28,964 nucleotides of DNA from an uncultured Oscillospiraceae bacterium (GTDB lineage: Bacteria > Bacillota > Clostridia > Oscillospirales > Acutalibacteraceae), in NCBI GenBank assembly GCA_910588935.1, contig CAJUSM010000034.1, forward strand, positions 1 through 28,964, read 5' to 3'. The position numbers were made by a program, and so were the translations under genes. The notes beneath the pieces are model-generated. The model did not search any database. It was not told where the DNA came from and worked only from the letters and a program-made list of their open reading frames with translations. This document shows, in pieces, positions 7,315 to 16,074 of this stretch. Every line of letters starts with the position of its first letter. The stretch's first letter is position 1.

Positions 7315-9189
7315 ATGGACATTCGGGCGCTAGAAAACATATGGGGCCAGGCCGGGCTCCCTGTTGTTGTTTTCGCCAGCAGCAGCGACCACCATGTGGT
7401 CTACGAAAACGCCCAGGCCTCCGCCCTCTCTAGAGGGGACATTTTCTCTACCCTTTCTCCTCAGGATGCCCAGGCCCTGAGGGAATTCCTTACCGGTAAA
7501 GGCCAGCGCCCTCTGTTCTGCCAGCTTGGGAATGATGTTTTTTCTGCTGTACTGCTAAGCTTTGGGGCGTATTGTGTCTGTCTGTTCAATCCTGTTACCG
7601 AGTACTATAACCGCACCCAGTCTGCCCTGGACAAGGCTATTATGGCCAGCCGGGCCAAAACCAACTTTCTTTCAGAGATGTCCCACGATATCCGCACCCC
7701 AATGGGCGCCATTGTAGGCCTTACCGAGGTAGCCCTCTCTCAAACCGGGACGCCCCTGAAGGTAACGGAGTGCCTAAAAAAGATTAAGGTGGCCTCTGGG
7801 CATATGATGTCCCTGCTCAATGAGGTGCTGGATATGTCCCGCATAGAAAGCGGCCGGGTACTGATCCAAACGGCCCAAACCAACATTGCGGATCTTCTTC
7901 ACGAGATCCTGATTGTCGCCAAGCCCCAGGCCGATACCGGAGGACTGGAGTTCCGCCTGGAAATGGGGCCTGTAGACTGCGAGTCCATAATGGCGGACGC
8001 GGTGCGGGTAAAGCAGGTCTGTCTAAACCTGCTCTCCAACGCCATTAAGTATACCCCCGCCGGAGGTTGGGTGGAGCTTTTCTTTCAGATTGCCTCTGCC
8101 GGGGACAAAGCCAATATGACGGTTCGGGTTACAGACAATGGAATGGGCATGAGCCCAGAATTTTTGACCAAGGTTTTTTCCCCATTTGAGCGGGAGGAAA
8201 AAGCTGCTGTTCACAAAATCCAGGGCACTGGTCTAGGCATGGCCATTACCAAAAACCTGGTAGAGCTGATGGGCGGCTCGATTGCCGTAACCAGCCAGCT
8301 GGACCAAGGCTCCTGCTTTACCGTAGAGATCCCCTTTGACCTGGGGGAACAAAACCAAGACTCTGCAGGAGAGCTGGCAGGCCGGCATGTACTGCTAATG
8401 GACAGCGATGAAAAGCAGGCGGCCCTAACGGTTTCTATGCTCAACCGGTTGGGGGTAAAGGTTCATTGGGCAAAAGACGCCGAATCTGCAGTTATGAACC
8501 TAAACGACGCCGGCATTTCTGGCTTAGAGTACTACGCCATACTGACCGCCGAGCGGCTGGAGGGGGCGGAGATGACCCTTTTTCTTCCCGACATCCGCCG
8601 GCGGCTGGGCAGCGGGCTGCCCATTCTGCTGCTCACTGCCAGCGATTGGAGCCAGATTGAGTATGTGTTTACCCGGGCCGGCGCGGACGGCTTTATTCCC
8701 CTGCCCCTATTCCAAAGCCGCCTGGCAGCCGGGCTTTTGGCCTGCGCCGGCGGAACAGGGCCCGCTGAGCCGGCGGCGGAAACCCTGTGCGATCTTAGCG
8801 GCAGAAAGCTGCTTTTGGCCGAAGATAATGAGCTTAACCGGGAGATTGCCGTAGAGCTGATTGGAGAAACCGGCGCCCTGATAGAGTGCGCGGAAAATGG
8901 CCAGCAGGCGGTAGAAAAGTTTTCGGCCTCTGCACCCGGCTACTACGATGTTATTTTAATGGATATCCAAATGCCCATTCTAAACGGCCTGGACGCCACC
9001 CGAAAAATCCGAAGCCTAGCTAGACCGGACGCCAAGGAGGTACCCATTATTGCCATGACCGCCAATGCCTTTGTGGAAGACGTAAAGAATTCTTTGGATG
9101 CCGGCATGGATGCCCATATCTCCAAGCCGCTGGATATGGACAGGGTGTTCTCTACCATAGAAACCCTGCTGAGAGGTAGGCGAGGATGA
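7315..9189 (+). CDS. Hybrid sensor histidine kinase with one pseudo-receiver and one active receiver
   Basis: This 624-residue protein has no signal peptide or membrane helix, so it is a soluble kinase. In order: an N-terminal PAS-like region (about 1-95); HisKA with phospho-acceptor H124 in FLSEMSHDIRTPMGAIVG; HATPase_c with N-box NLLSNAIKYTP (about 238-248), DNGMGMS (274-280) and GTGLGMA (304-310); a first receiver-like domain (about 357-478); and a second receiver (about 497-620) with acidic EDN (503-505), phospho-acceptor D550 in VILMDIQMPILNG, T582 and K604. The first receiver keeps DSDE near 363-366, but the phospho-acceptor position reads YAILTAER and the conserved lysine position is lost, so it cannot work as a normal receiver. 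It starts after AAGGAG, and its stop overlaps the next gene by four bases (ATGA). The signal is unknown; the coupled partner gene is the likely output or co-sensor. Confidence 0.92.
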   Translation: MDIRALENIWGQAGLPVVVFASSSDHHVVYENAQASALSRGDIFSTLSPQDAQALREFLTGKGQRPLFCQLGNDVFSAVLLSFGAYCVCLFNPVTEYYNRTQSALDKAIMASRAKTNFLSEMSHDIRTPMGAIVGLTEVALSQTGTPLKVTECLKKIKVASGHMMSLLNEVLDMSRIESGRVLIQTAQTNIADLLHEILIVAKPQADTGGLEFRLEMGPVDCESIMADAVRVKQVCLNLLSNAIKYTPAGGWVELFFQIASAGDKANMTVRVTDNGMGMSPEFLTKVFSPFEREEKAAVHKIQGTGLGMAITKNLVELMGGSIAVTSQLDQGSCFTVEIPFDLGEQNQDSAGELAGRHVLLMDSDEKQAALTVSMLNRLGVKVHWAKDAESAVMNLNDAGISGLEYYAILTAERLEGAEMTLFLPDIRRRLGSGLPILLLTASDWSQIEYVFTRAGADGFIPLPLFQSRLAAGLLACAGGTGPAEPAAETLCDLSGRKLLLAEDNELNREIAVELIGETGALIECAENGQQAVEKFSASAPGYYDVILMDIQMPILNGLDATRKIRSLARPDAKEVPIIAMTANAFVEDVKNSLDAGMDAHISKPLDMDRVFSTIETLLRGRRG

Positions 9190-11030
9190 GAGAATATCAG
9201 AAAAAATACATAGCCAACCTACAGGAAGTCATCCGGCTAAACAGCGCCCCCCCAGAGGTCCCCCAGGACGTGGCGGCCTTTGTAAAGGAAAGAGGATCGC
9301 GTAAAGCCAGGCTGCGGGAAATTGCCAAGGAAAACACCGCCATGCTTCGCCAACACCTATTCCCACTGCTGGATGATATTGTATCCGCCGGGAATGAAGA
9401 TATTGCCCATCTGGAGGACTTTGCCGCCCATCTGGTTCAGGGCGCCGACCGGCTGGATCTGGTGCTTAGCTACCACCTGCATAACGCCCTGCTGGCCTAT
9501 GCCCGCCAGGTTGGAAACCGGGATATGCTGATTCGGGAGCTGTACGCTACGGCCATGGATCTTTTCTATATGCAAGACCTGCTCCAATACACAGGCCATT
9601 CCCCTTACCGGCTGAAAATGGGAATGCTTTTTGGGGAGGCTGCCTCTTACATAAAGCAGTACGATGAAATTCAGAATACAGACACCCGAGGGTATATCCA
9701 CCGGTCTATGGCCAACCTGGCCCTAGTTTACAGCAACCTAAACGAGGAGGACGGCCGGCGGAAAATGGCCGCAATTCGCCGTTCCCTTCAAATTTTGGAG
9801 GATCCCGTCTATCACGAAAAGACCCCAGACCTTCCTTGGGAGCTGTTCATCTATAAGTCCCATCAGGAGCGCACAACAGGCCTGGGGCTGCTCCGGGCCG
9901 GTATGGATGACCCCCAGATTCTGCAAGAGGTGATGGTCTCGGCGGAATATGTGATCGACCGGCAGAAAGAACTGAGCAAAAAGCATGGCTCAGCGCCTGC
10001 CCTGCGTTGGCGCTACGCCTACGAGGCTGCCCAATACCACTGCGGCGTGCGCCCTCTCTCCTACCTGCTGGAGTGGATGGAAGACGCCTATATGGACCGG
10101 GATGAGGATGACTACTCCAACGAGGGATTCTACCAAAACATGTTCCTCCCCGCCCTATACGCCCACTACGTAAACAGCAACCCGGAATATGCGGCCAAAA
10201 AGAAAGAGGTTATGGGCCTTATGTACCGGCGGATGACGGCCTATGCCCGAAGGATGCCAGGCAACCACCAGATGAGCGAATCCACCTTAAAATGCCTGTT
10301 GGCCTGCCTGCAAACCTTTGTAGAATATCCAGACGGCATCCTGGAAAAGGATTTTATTATTGAGCTGGTTATCTGCCGGGATCCAGACGCCTATGTCTCC
10401 TCTCGGATGGCTGCGGAAATCGCCATGATGATGGTGGACCAGGCGCTGGAAATCCGCCCCCAGGCTCTAGAGGGGGCTTTGGGCTGCCATACTCCGGAAA
10501 CACTGCGAGCCCGGCGGGAGGAGCTGCGAAAGTTTGTTTTCGAGGGCTGCATCCTCCACAATGTGGGCCTGTTGGCGCTGGGCAACTTAGTCCGCCGCAT
10601 TGGCCGCAGCTGGCTGGAAGAAGAGATTGAAATTTTCCAGTACCATGTCCATATTGGCCAGTCCATGCTGGCCCAGGGCAGCTCTACCCAGCCCTATATT
10701 CCCGCCGCTTTAGGCCATCATAGCTTTTATGACGGCAGCGCGGAGGGCTATCCCCAGGGCTATGGCCGCCAGGATGATCCCAACCGGAGCCTCACCGACT
10801 TTATTTTTGCGGCCATTTACTTCATGCGTATTACAGACAACTGGGTGTTCTACGCCCAAGACAGCCGTTCCCTAGATGAGGCGCTGGAGCTAATCCGCAA
10901 TGAGTCTGGCAAACGCCTTTCTCCCGAAGCGGTGCAGGTGATGTGGGGGCTGAAGCCGGCATTGGGTGAATACTTGAAAAACGGATTGCTTGCCGCCTAC
11001 CAGGAAGCTTTTCAACTGCTGCAGGGGTGA
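9186..11030 (+). CDS. Large protein with a degenerate HD-GYP-like C-terminal domain
   Basis: This 614-residue soluble protein has about 400 residues of mostly helical sequence that I do not recognise, followed by a domain resembling HD-GYP cyclic-di-GMP phosphodiesterases. The matching pieces are in order: CILHNVGLLALG (about 455-466, in place of HDIGK), YHVHIGQSML (486-495), ALGHHSFYDGSAEGYPQGYG (about 508-527, matching HHExxDGxGYP) and ITDNW (549-553, in place of ADxxDA). The metal-binding HD pair is H458-N459, and the usual first histidine seems to be serine near 405. Two or more metal ligands are therefore changed, and the domain may bind rather than cut a nucleotide. Its start overlaps the kinase stop (ATGA), so the two proteins are probably made in a fixed ratio. 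The N-terminal half could be a TPR-like helical repeat or sensor region. The function is inferred only. Confidence 0.7.
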   Translation: MREYQKKYIANLQEVIRLNSAPPEVPQDVAAFVKERGSRKARLREIAKENTAMLRQHLFPLLDDIVSAGNEDIAHLEDFAAHLVQGADRLDLVLSYHLHNALLAYARQVGNRDMLIRELYATAMDLFYMQDLLQYTGHSPYRLKMGMLFGEAASYIKQYDEIQNTDTRGYIHRSMANLALVYSNLNEEDGRRKMAAIRRSLQILEDPVYHEKTPDLPWELFIYKSHQERTTGLGLLRAGMDDPQILQEVMVSAEYVIDRQKELSKKHGSAPALRWRYAYEAAQYHCGVRPLSYLLEWMEDAYMDRDEDDYSNEGFYQNMFLPALYAHYVNSNPEYAAKKKEVMGLMYRRMTAYARRMPGNHQMSESTLKCLLACLQTFVEYPDGILEKDFIIELVICRDPDAYVSSRMAAEIAMMMVDQALEIRPQALEGALGCHTPETLRARREELRKFVFEGCILHNVGLLALGNLVRRIGRSWLEEEIEIFQYHVHIGQSMLAQGSSTQPYIPAALGHHSFYDGSAEGYPQGYGRQDDPNRSLTDFIFAAIYFMRITDNWVFYAQDSRSLDEALELIRNESGKRLSPEAVQVMWGLKPALGEYLKNGLLAAYQEAFQLLQG

Positions 11031-11102
11031 ATGCCTGGTAACATGCCCGCGCTTCTTGTTGTAACAGGGGAACGGGCTTTAAAAAAGGAAAGGATGGCAG
11101 AA

Positions 11103-11873
11103 ATGAGCGTCAGTGTTTTGGAACTCTCTTTTTTAATGGGGGAAACCTTGTTGGAAAATGGCGCGGAAATTTCCCGGGTGCAGGAAACCATGGAGCGCGT
11201 GGCCGATGCCTATCATATTGACAGCTTAAATATTTATGTGCTTACCAACGCTATTTTTGCCACCGGTGTAGAAAACGGCGTGGAGCACTCCGCCAAGCTA
11301 AAGCATGTGCCCAGCACCAGCACCCACCTGGGCCGTATTTGCGCGGTAAACCAGCTTTCCCGAGAAATTGTCCAGGGGCTGCATCCGGTAGAAGAGGCTG
11401 TGTCTATTTTGGCGGATATCCGGCAGATGCCCTACTCCCCCCTGCCTTTGGCGGTGTTTTCCTGCGCTGTGGGCAGCGCCGCCTTTAGCTTTCTTTTTGG
11501 CGGCAGCTGGTTTGACGCTTGTGTGGCTTTTTTCTGCGGCATTGCCCTAGAGCTTTACCTCCACTATGTGGGAAAGCGAAACATGTCCAAATTCCTTACC
11601 AATCTTTCCGCCAGCGCTCTGGTCACCTTTTGCGGGGGAGTGCTCTTGCTTTTGGGCCTGGGGGACAATATGGATAAAATTATTATCGGCTCTATCATCC
11701 GCCTGGTACCTGGCGTAGCGCTTACCACCTCCATTCGGGATCTTTTCCATGGGGATTACTTAAGCGGGGCCATCCGGATGCTGGACGCCATCTTGGTGGG
11801 GGGCTGCATTGCGGTAGGCGTGGGCTTTGTGGTCCGGGTCCTCTCCATGCTGACAGGGGGGATGCTGCTGTGA
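11103..11873 (+). CDS. Threonine/serine exporter, large subunit (ThrE N-terminal/YjjP family)
   Basis: This 256-residue membrane protein has a cytosolic N-terminal part with GETLLENGAEISRVQETM, the family signature for ThrE/DUF1212. Then come about five hydrophobic helices from about residue 120, including the glycine-rich segment LVPGVALTTSIRDLFHGDYL. The family exports threonine and serine, usually together with a small second subunit such as the next gene. I chose the ATG at 11103 because AAAGG is 9 bases away and the family starts near this point. ATGs at 11094 and 11031 are in frame, and the latter directly follows the upstream stop. It overlaps the following gene by four bases. It lies 72 bases after the HD-GYP-like gene, so it may share a transcript with the kinase. 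Confidence 0.88.
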   Translation: MSVSVLELSFLMGETLLENGAEISRVQETMERVADAYHIDSLNIYVLTNAIFATGVENGVEHSAKLKHVPSTSTHLGRICAVNQLSREIVQGLHPVEEAVSILADIRQMPYSPLPLAVFSCAVGSAAFSFLFGGSWFDACVAFFCGIALELYLHYVGKRNMSKFLTNLSASALVTFCGGVLLLLGLGDNMDKIIIGSIIRLVPGVALTTSIRDLFHGDYLSGAIRMLDAILVGGCIAVGVGFVVRVLSMLTGGMLL

Positions 11874-12331
11874 ATGATATCCACACCCTTCTCAACTGGC
11901 TTTTGCAAACCGGGGTTGCCTTTGTGTCCACCATCGCCTTTGCAATTATTTTTCACACCCCCCGGCGGGAATGGCTGTATGCAGGCCTAACCGGCGGCGC
12001 GGGATGGCTTTTATACCTAATCGCCTCCGGTATGGGTGGCGGCGTGGTGTTTGCCTCGTTTTTCGCTACCTTGGCCTTGGCCTGGCTCTCTCGGGTGTTC
12101 TCCTTTTCCCGGAAAGCCCCTGTTACCGTTTTCCTCATCTGCGGCATTTTTCCCCTGGTACCAGGAGCCGGGATTTACTATACTGGCTATTACTTCTTTA
12201 TGGGCAGCAATGCTCAGGCTCTGGACAAAGGGCTGGAAACTATTAAGATTGCGGTAGCCATTGCCCTTGGCATTGGCATTGTGCTCTCTATGCCCCAGTT
12301 CTTCTTTACTTTTAAGCGGAAAAAGAACTAA
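11870..12331 (+). CDS. Threonine/serine exporter, small subunit (ThrE C-terminal/YjjB family)
   Basis: This 153-residue protein has four predicted transmembrane helices. The signature FLICGIFPLVPGAGIYYTGY near the middle and the size match the YjjB/DUF3815 family, the small half of split ThrE-type exporters. The start is GTG at 11870, overlapping the stop of the large subunit as GTGA, which fits tight coupling of the two subunits. The tail is lysine-rich (FKRKKN), as expected for the cytosolic side. No ribosome binding site of its own is needed or clearly seen. Confidence 0.88.
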   Translation: MNDIHTLLNWLLQTGVAFVSTIAFAIIFHTPRREWLYAGLTGGAGWLLYLIASGMGGGVVFASFFATLALAWLSRVFSFSRKAPVTVFLICGIFPLVPGAGIYYTGYYFFMGSNAQALDKGLETIKIAVAIALGIGIVLSMPQFFFTFKRKKN

Positions 12332-12501
12332 AAGGGGTTGTCAGAACCTTACCCTGGAATTTTGGGAAGTTTGCCAGAGCATTTCACCCCCCTATGCCTG
12401 GGGCAAGGTTTTCAGGTTTTGTTGTCAGGCATTCCCAATATCACAAAATGGGGGATAAAACTCCCAAAGGCCCTTCCACCCCTAGAAAGGAGCCCCGCAC
12501 C

Positions 12502-13482
12502 ATGCCCAGAAAAGAGATTGTGGTCGCCCCCAACGACAGCGGCCAGCGCCTGGACAAGTTTTTGACCAAGGCCTACCCCAACCTGCCCCAGGCAGTGCTG
12601 TACAAGTGCATTCGCACCAAGGATGTACGCCGGAACGGCAGCCGCTGCAAACCCCAAGACCGGCTGCAGGCTGGTGACCTGCTGAGCCTGTATTGGCAGG
12701 AGGAATATTTTCAGCGGGAGCCAAAAGATTACGATTTTCTAAAGGCCCCTGCCAAGCTGAACATCGTTTGGGAAGACGAGAATATTATGCTGCTGGACAA
12801 ACGGCCAGGCCTGATTGTTCACCCAGACGAGAATTACCATTTCGACTCCCTAATCGCCCGAATTCATCATTATCTTTTCGACAAAGGGGAATACCGGCCA
12901 GAAGAGGAAAATTCCTTTGCCCCAGCCCTGGTGAATCGGATTGACCGAAATACTGGGGGCATTGTAATGGCGGCAAAAAACGCCCAGGCTCTGCGCATAC
13001 TAAACCAGAAGGTGAAAGACCGGGAGCTTCGAAAGTTCTATCTCTGCGTGGTCTGCGGCAAAATGGAGAAAGAGGCAGCCTTACTCACCGGCTATCTTAC
13101 CAAGAACGAGGCTCAAAACCGGGTATATGTAAGCAAAAAGCCCTCTCCCGGAGCAAAGGCCATCCGCACCCGTTATCGCGTGCTGGAAGAACGGGGGGCT
13201 TTCTCTTTACTCGAGGTGGAACTGCTCACTGGGCGCACCCATCAAATTCGGGCCCATCTGGCAGCCGTGGGGCATCCTTTGGCCGGAGATGGAAAATACG
13301 GGCGCAACGCCCTGAACAAGCCAACCGGCTTTCCCTACCAGGCCCTATATTCCTATAAGCTGCAGTTTATGTTTACAACCCCGGCAGAAGAGCTGGAGCC
13401 TTTAAACGGACGGGAATTCCAGGTAAACAATGTGTGGTTCTTAGAGGAATTCCGACGGTTTCCCTCGCTCACGATCAAGTAA
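12502..13482 (+). CDS. RluA-family 23S rRNA pseudouridine synthase
   Basis: This 326-residue protein has an N-terminal S4 RNA-binding domain (about 1-65, with RLDKFLTKAYPNLPQAVLYK) followed by the RluA/RluC catalytic domain. The catalytic aspartate is D148 in VNRIDRNTGGIVM, where the family usually reads HRLDxxTSG. Later motifs are LLTGRTHQIRAHLAAVGHP and GDGKYG. The enzyme isomerises uridine to pseudouridine in RNA, most probably 23S rRNA; the exact site cannot be read from sequence. The ATG at 12502 was chosen because AGAAAGGAG precedes it and the S4 domain starts at once. An ATG at 12394 would add 36 residues without homology. A 170-base gap separates it from the exporter, so it may have its own promoter, though none is clear. 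Confidence 0.9.
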   Translation: MPRKEIVVAPNDSGQRLDKFLTKAYPNLPQAVLYKCIRTKDVRRNGSRCKPQDRLQAGDLLSLYWQEEYFQREPKDYDFLKAPAKLNIVWEDENIMLLDKRPGLIVHPDENYHFDSLIARIHHYLFDKGEYRPEEENSFAPALVNRIDRNTGGIVMAAKNAQALRILNQKVKDRELRKFYLCVVCGKMEKEAALLTGYLTKNEAQNRVYVSKKPSPGAKAIRTRYRVLEERGAFSLLEVELLTGRTHQIRAHLAAVGHPLAGDGKYGRNALNKPTGFPYQALYSYKLQFMFTTPAEELEPLNGREFQVNNVWFLEEFRRFPSLTIK

Positions 13483-13593
13483 AAAAGGGGAATCATCCTC
13501 TGCGAAAGCCGCGCCTTTGGGCTTAGTCAGGCAAGGCCTGTGCCTATAAAAACAGCTTGGCGGAGGCTGAGCGGAATGTTAAGGAGGAATCTT

Positions 13594-15828
13594 ATGCGAG
13601 TCATCCACCTAATTGGCGGAGGAGACACCGGAGGGGCGAAAACCCATGTGCTCAACCTCCTGCGGGAGCTGAATAATTTTATAGACGCCCAATTGATCTG
13701 CTTTCGGAAAGGGGACTTTTCTGCCGATGCTGAAAAAATGGGCATTCCCATTCATGTTATTGAGTCTGGCAACCCCTTGCGGGGCCTGCAGGAGCTGAGA
13801 AAGATTATTGGCCACAGCCAGGTAGACATTATCCACTGCCATGGAGCCAGAGGCAACCTAATGGGGAATTTGCTAAAAAGCTTTGTAAAAGCCCCTGTGG
13901 TCACCACGGTGCACAGCGATTACCGGCTGGACTACTTGGGACGGCCAGTGGCCAGGCTCAGCTATGGCACCACAAACCTGGTAGCCTTGCGCCGGGTTAA
14001 CTACTATATCGGCGTATGCGACAATATTACCCAGATTCTCATCCAGCGGAATTTTCCCGCGGAGCGCATTGAAACCATTCAGAATGGCATTGACTTTACC
14101 ACCCCCATTCACTGCCAGCCCAAAGAGGAATTTTTGAAATCCATTGGCTTAAAGTACCAACCGGGGGATATTGTGGCGGGCATTGTGGCCAGGCTCTCCC
14201 CAGTGAAAGACATTCCCACCTTGCTCCGAGCCATGAAACTGGCCAGCCAAAAGCTGCCCAACCTAAAGCTGGCCATTGCCGGAGACGGCGAGGACCTGGA
14301 CAAGCTGGTACAGCTTACCGCCCAGCTGGGATTGGAGAGCCGTGTGTGCTTTGCAGGGTGGCAGAAAGACGTAAACTCCTTTTTTAACGCCATAGATATT
14401 GCCCTGCTCACCTCCCTTTCCGAGGGCTTTCCCTATGTGATTACCGAAGGGGCAAGAATGCGCCGGGCCACTATTTCCAGTGATGTAGGCGGCATTCCAG
14501 CGCTAATTAAAAATGGCGAAACCGGCTTGCTGTTCCATCCCCGTGACGAGAAGACTTTGGCCCGGCATCTGGTTACCTTGGCCGAAAGCCCCGAACTGCG
14601 CCAAGAGCTGGGAGATAGGCTTTACGAAAAGGCCTGTGAGGATTTTTCCATTGAGCGCATGGTGGAACGGCAGCTGGAAATCTACCAAGGCATCCTCCAC
14701 CGGGAGGAACGAAAGAAAAAGTATAAGCGGGACGGTGTGGTGATCTGCGGCGCTTACGGCCATGGCAATGCCGGGGACGACGCCATTCTCAAGTCCATTA
14801 TCCAGTCTGTACGGAGCCTGGACAAATACATGCCTATTACAGTGTTGGCCAAAAACACCCAGAGCATTAAACAGCGGTACCGGGTAAATTCGGTATACAC
14901 CTTTCATCTGCCCATGATCATTCGGGCAATGCGGAAATCCCGGCTATACATTAACGGCGGCGGCACCCTAATTCAGAACGCCACCAGCCACCGAAGTTTG
15001 TGGTACTATTTGCTGACTCTTTGGGCTGCCAAACGGCTGGGCAACCAAGTGGACATGTATGGCTGCGGTATCGGGCCGGTAAGCGGCAAGCGGAACCTAA
15101 GGCTGGTATGCTGGGTCCTAAACCGCTCTGTTGATGTGATCACCTTACGGGAGCCGGATTCCATGGAGGAGCTGAAAAGCTATGGGGTTACCATGCCTAA
15201 AGTACAGCTCAGCTCCGACCCGGCCCTTATTCTCCGCCCTGCTTCCACTGGGGAAACCGCGGCCTTTCTCCGTGCCCAGAATCTCAGCCCCAATGGCCGG
15301 TACATCTGTTTTCTGCTGCGGAACTGGCGAGGCTTTTCAGAAAAAGCCCCAGTATTGGCCCAATGCGCTGAAAAGGCCAGAGAACAGTTTGGCCTGGAAC
15401 CGGTGTTTATCTCGATTAACGCCTTTCAGGACAAAATCGCCGCTGAGATGGTTCTGGGGCACATGAAAAACCCTGGACGGCTGCTGGAGGGCACCCCCGG
15501 CCCAGAGCTGCTTATCTCCTTACTGGGGCATATGAGCATTGTTGTTTCTATGCGGCTGCATGGCCTGATTTTCTCTTCTCTTACCGGCGCGCCTCTTGTA
15601 GGCGTCTCTTACGATCCGAAAATCGGGTCGTACCTGCGGTATTTGGGCTACGGGGAATGTATCGACCTGGGAGACGCCACAGAGGAGTGGCTGGAAAATG
15701 CCATTGCCCAGGCAGTAGAGCAAATCCCCCAGCGGCAAGCGCTGGCAGAAAAAACAGAAAGGCTCAGCCTGGTAGAGCGAAAGAATATCGCCGCCGTAAA
15801 GGAGCTGCTGGAAGGTTCCGGCTTATAA
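13594..15828 (+). CDS. Glycosyltransferase (GT4-like) fused to CsaB-type polysaccharide pyruvyl transferase
   Basis: This 744-residue protein joins two enzymes. Residues 1-375 are a GT-B glycosyltransferase of the GT4 type: N-terminal LIGGGDTGGAKTHVLNLL, the donor-site stretch IVARLSPVKDIPTLLRA, GDGEDLDKL, and the E-x7-E pair at E277 and E285 in SEGFPYVITEGARM. Residues about 380-744 are a pyruvyl transferase like CsaB: GAYGHGNAGDDAILKSI, YINGGGTLIQNATS, GCGIGP, and near the end VVSMRLHGLIFSS with the family's R-x-H-G. CsaB adds ketal-pyruvate to a secondary cell wall polymer so that SLH-domain proteins can dock. The fusion suggests that a sugar is added and pyruvylated by one polypeptide. 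The start follows a perfect AAGGAGGA. It contains no membrane helix. Confidence 0.88.
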   Translation: MRVIHLIGGGDTGGAKTHVLNLLRELNNFIDAQLICFRKGDFSADAEKMGIPIHVIESGNPLRGLQELRKIIGHSQVDIIHCHGARGNLMGNLLKSFVKAPVVTTVHSDYRLDYLGRPVARLSYGTTNLVALRRVNYYIGVCDNITQILIQRNFPAERIETIQNGIDFTTPIHCQPKEEFLKSIGLKYQPGDIVAGIVARLSPVKDIPTLLRAMKLASQKLPNLKLAIAGDGEDLDKLVQLTAQLGLESRVCFAGWQKDVNSFFNAIDIALLTSLSEGFPYVITEGARMRRATISSDVGGIPALIKNGETGLLFHPRDEKTLARHLVTLAESPELRQELGDRLYEKACEDFSIERMVERQLEIYQGILHREERKKKYKRDGVVICGAYGHGNAGDDAILKSIIQSVRSLDKYMPITVLAKNTQSIKQRYRVNSVYTFHLPMIIRAMRKSRLYINGGGTLIQNATSHRSLWYYLLTLWAAKRLGNQVDMYGCGIGPVSGKRNLRLVCWVLNRSVDVITLREPDSMEELKSYGVTMPKVQLSSDPALILRPASTGETAAFLRAQNLSPNGRYICFLLRNWRGFSEKAPVLAQCAEKAREQFGLEPVFISINAFQDKIAAEMVLGHMKNPGRLLEGTPGPELLISLLGHMSIVVSMRLHGLIFSSLTGAPLVGVSYDPKIGSYLRYLGYGECIDLGDATEEWLENAIAQAVEQIPQRQALAEKTERLSLVERKNIAAVKELLEGSGL

Positions 15829-15881
15829 GGGCAGCCTCGCTTCCTGTTGGGCATCCCCTTTGCCGGTTTATATTGAAAAAA

Positions 15882-15895
15882 CTCCCTTCCGGGAG
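15882..15895 (+). terminator. Weak hairpin after the glycosyltransferase fusion
   Basis: CTCCC and GGGAG form a five-base stem with a TTCC loop, followed by CTTTCTT. It lies 53 bases after the stop at 15828. It is short, so read-through into the next gene is likely. Confidence 0.3.
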
Positions 15896-16074
15896 CTTTC
15901 TTACGCGCCCCATTTCCCGCCTTGGCCTAAAAGCTCTGGGCCATGAAAAGGGAGATGGGGTTTCCTTTACAGAAAATATGTGGAATCTCTTTCGCTGGAC
16001 AGATCCCCTTTGGAATGCTATGCTGTTTTCGGCGGCAGACCTTGCCGTTAACCACATTTTCAGGAGGGAAAAAT

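Noticed and set aside
12394..12501. Longer N-terminus for the pseudouridine synthase
   Set aside because: The extra 36 residues have no homology, and a good AGAAAGGAG precedes the ATG at 12502.
13540..13593. Longer N-terminus for the glycosyltransferase fusion
   Set aside because: A perfect AAGGAGGA precedes the ATG at 13594, where the Rossmann fold begins.
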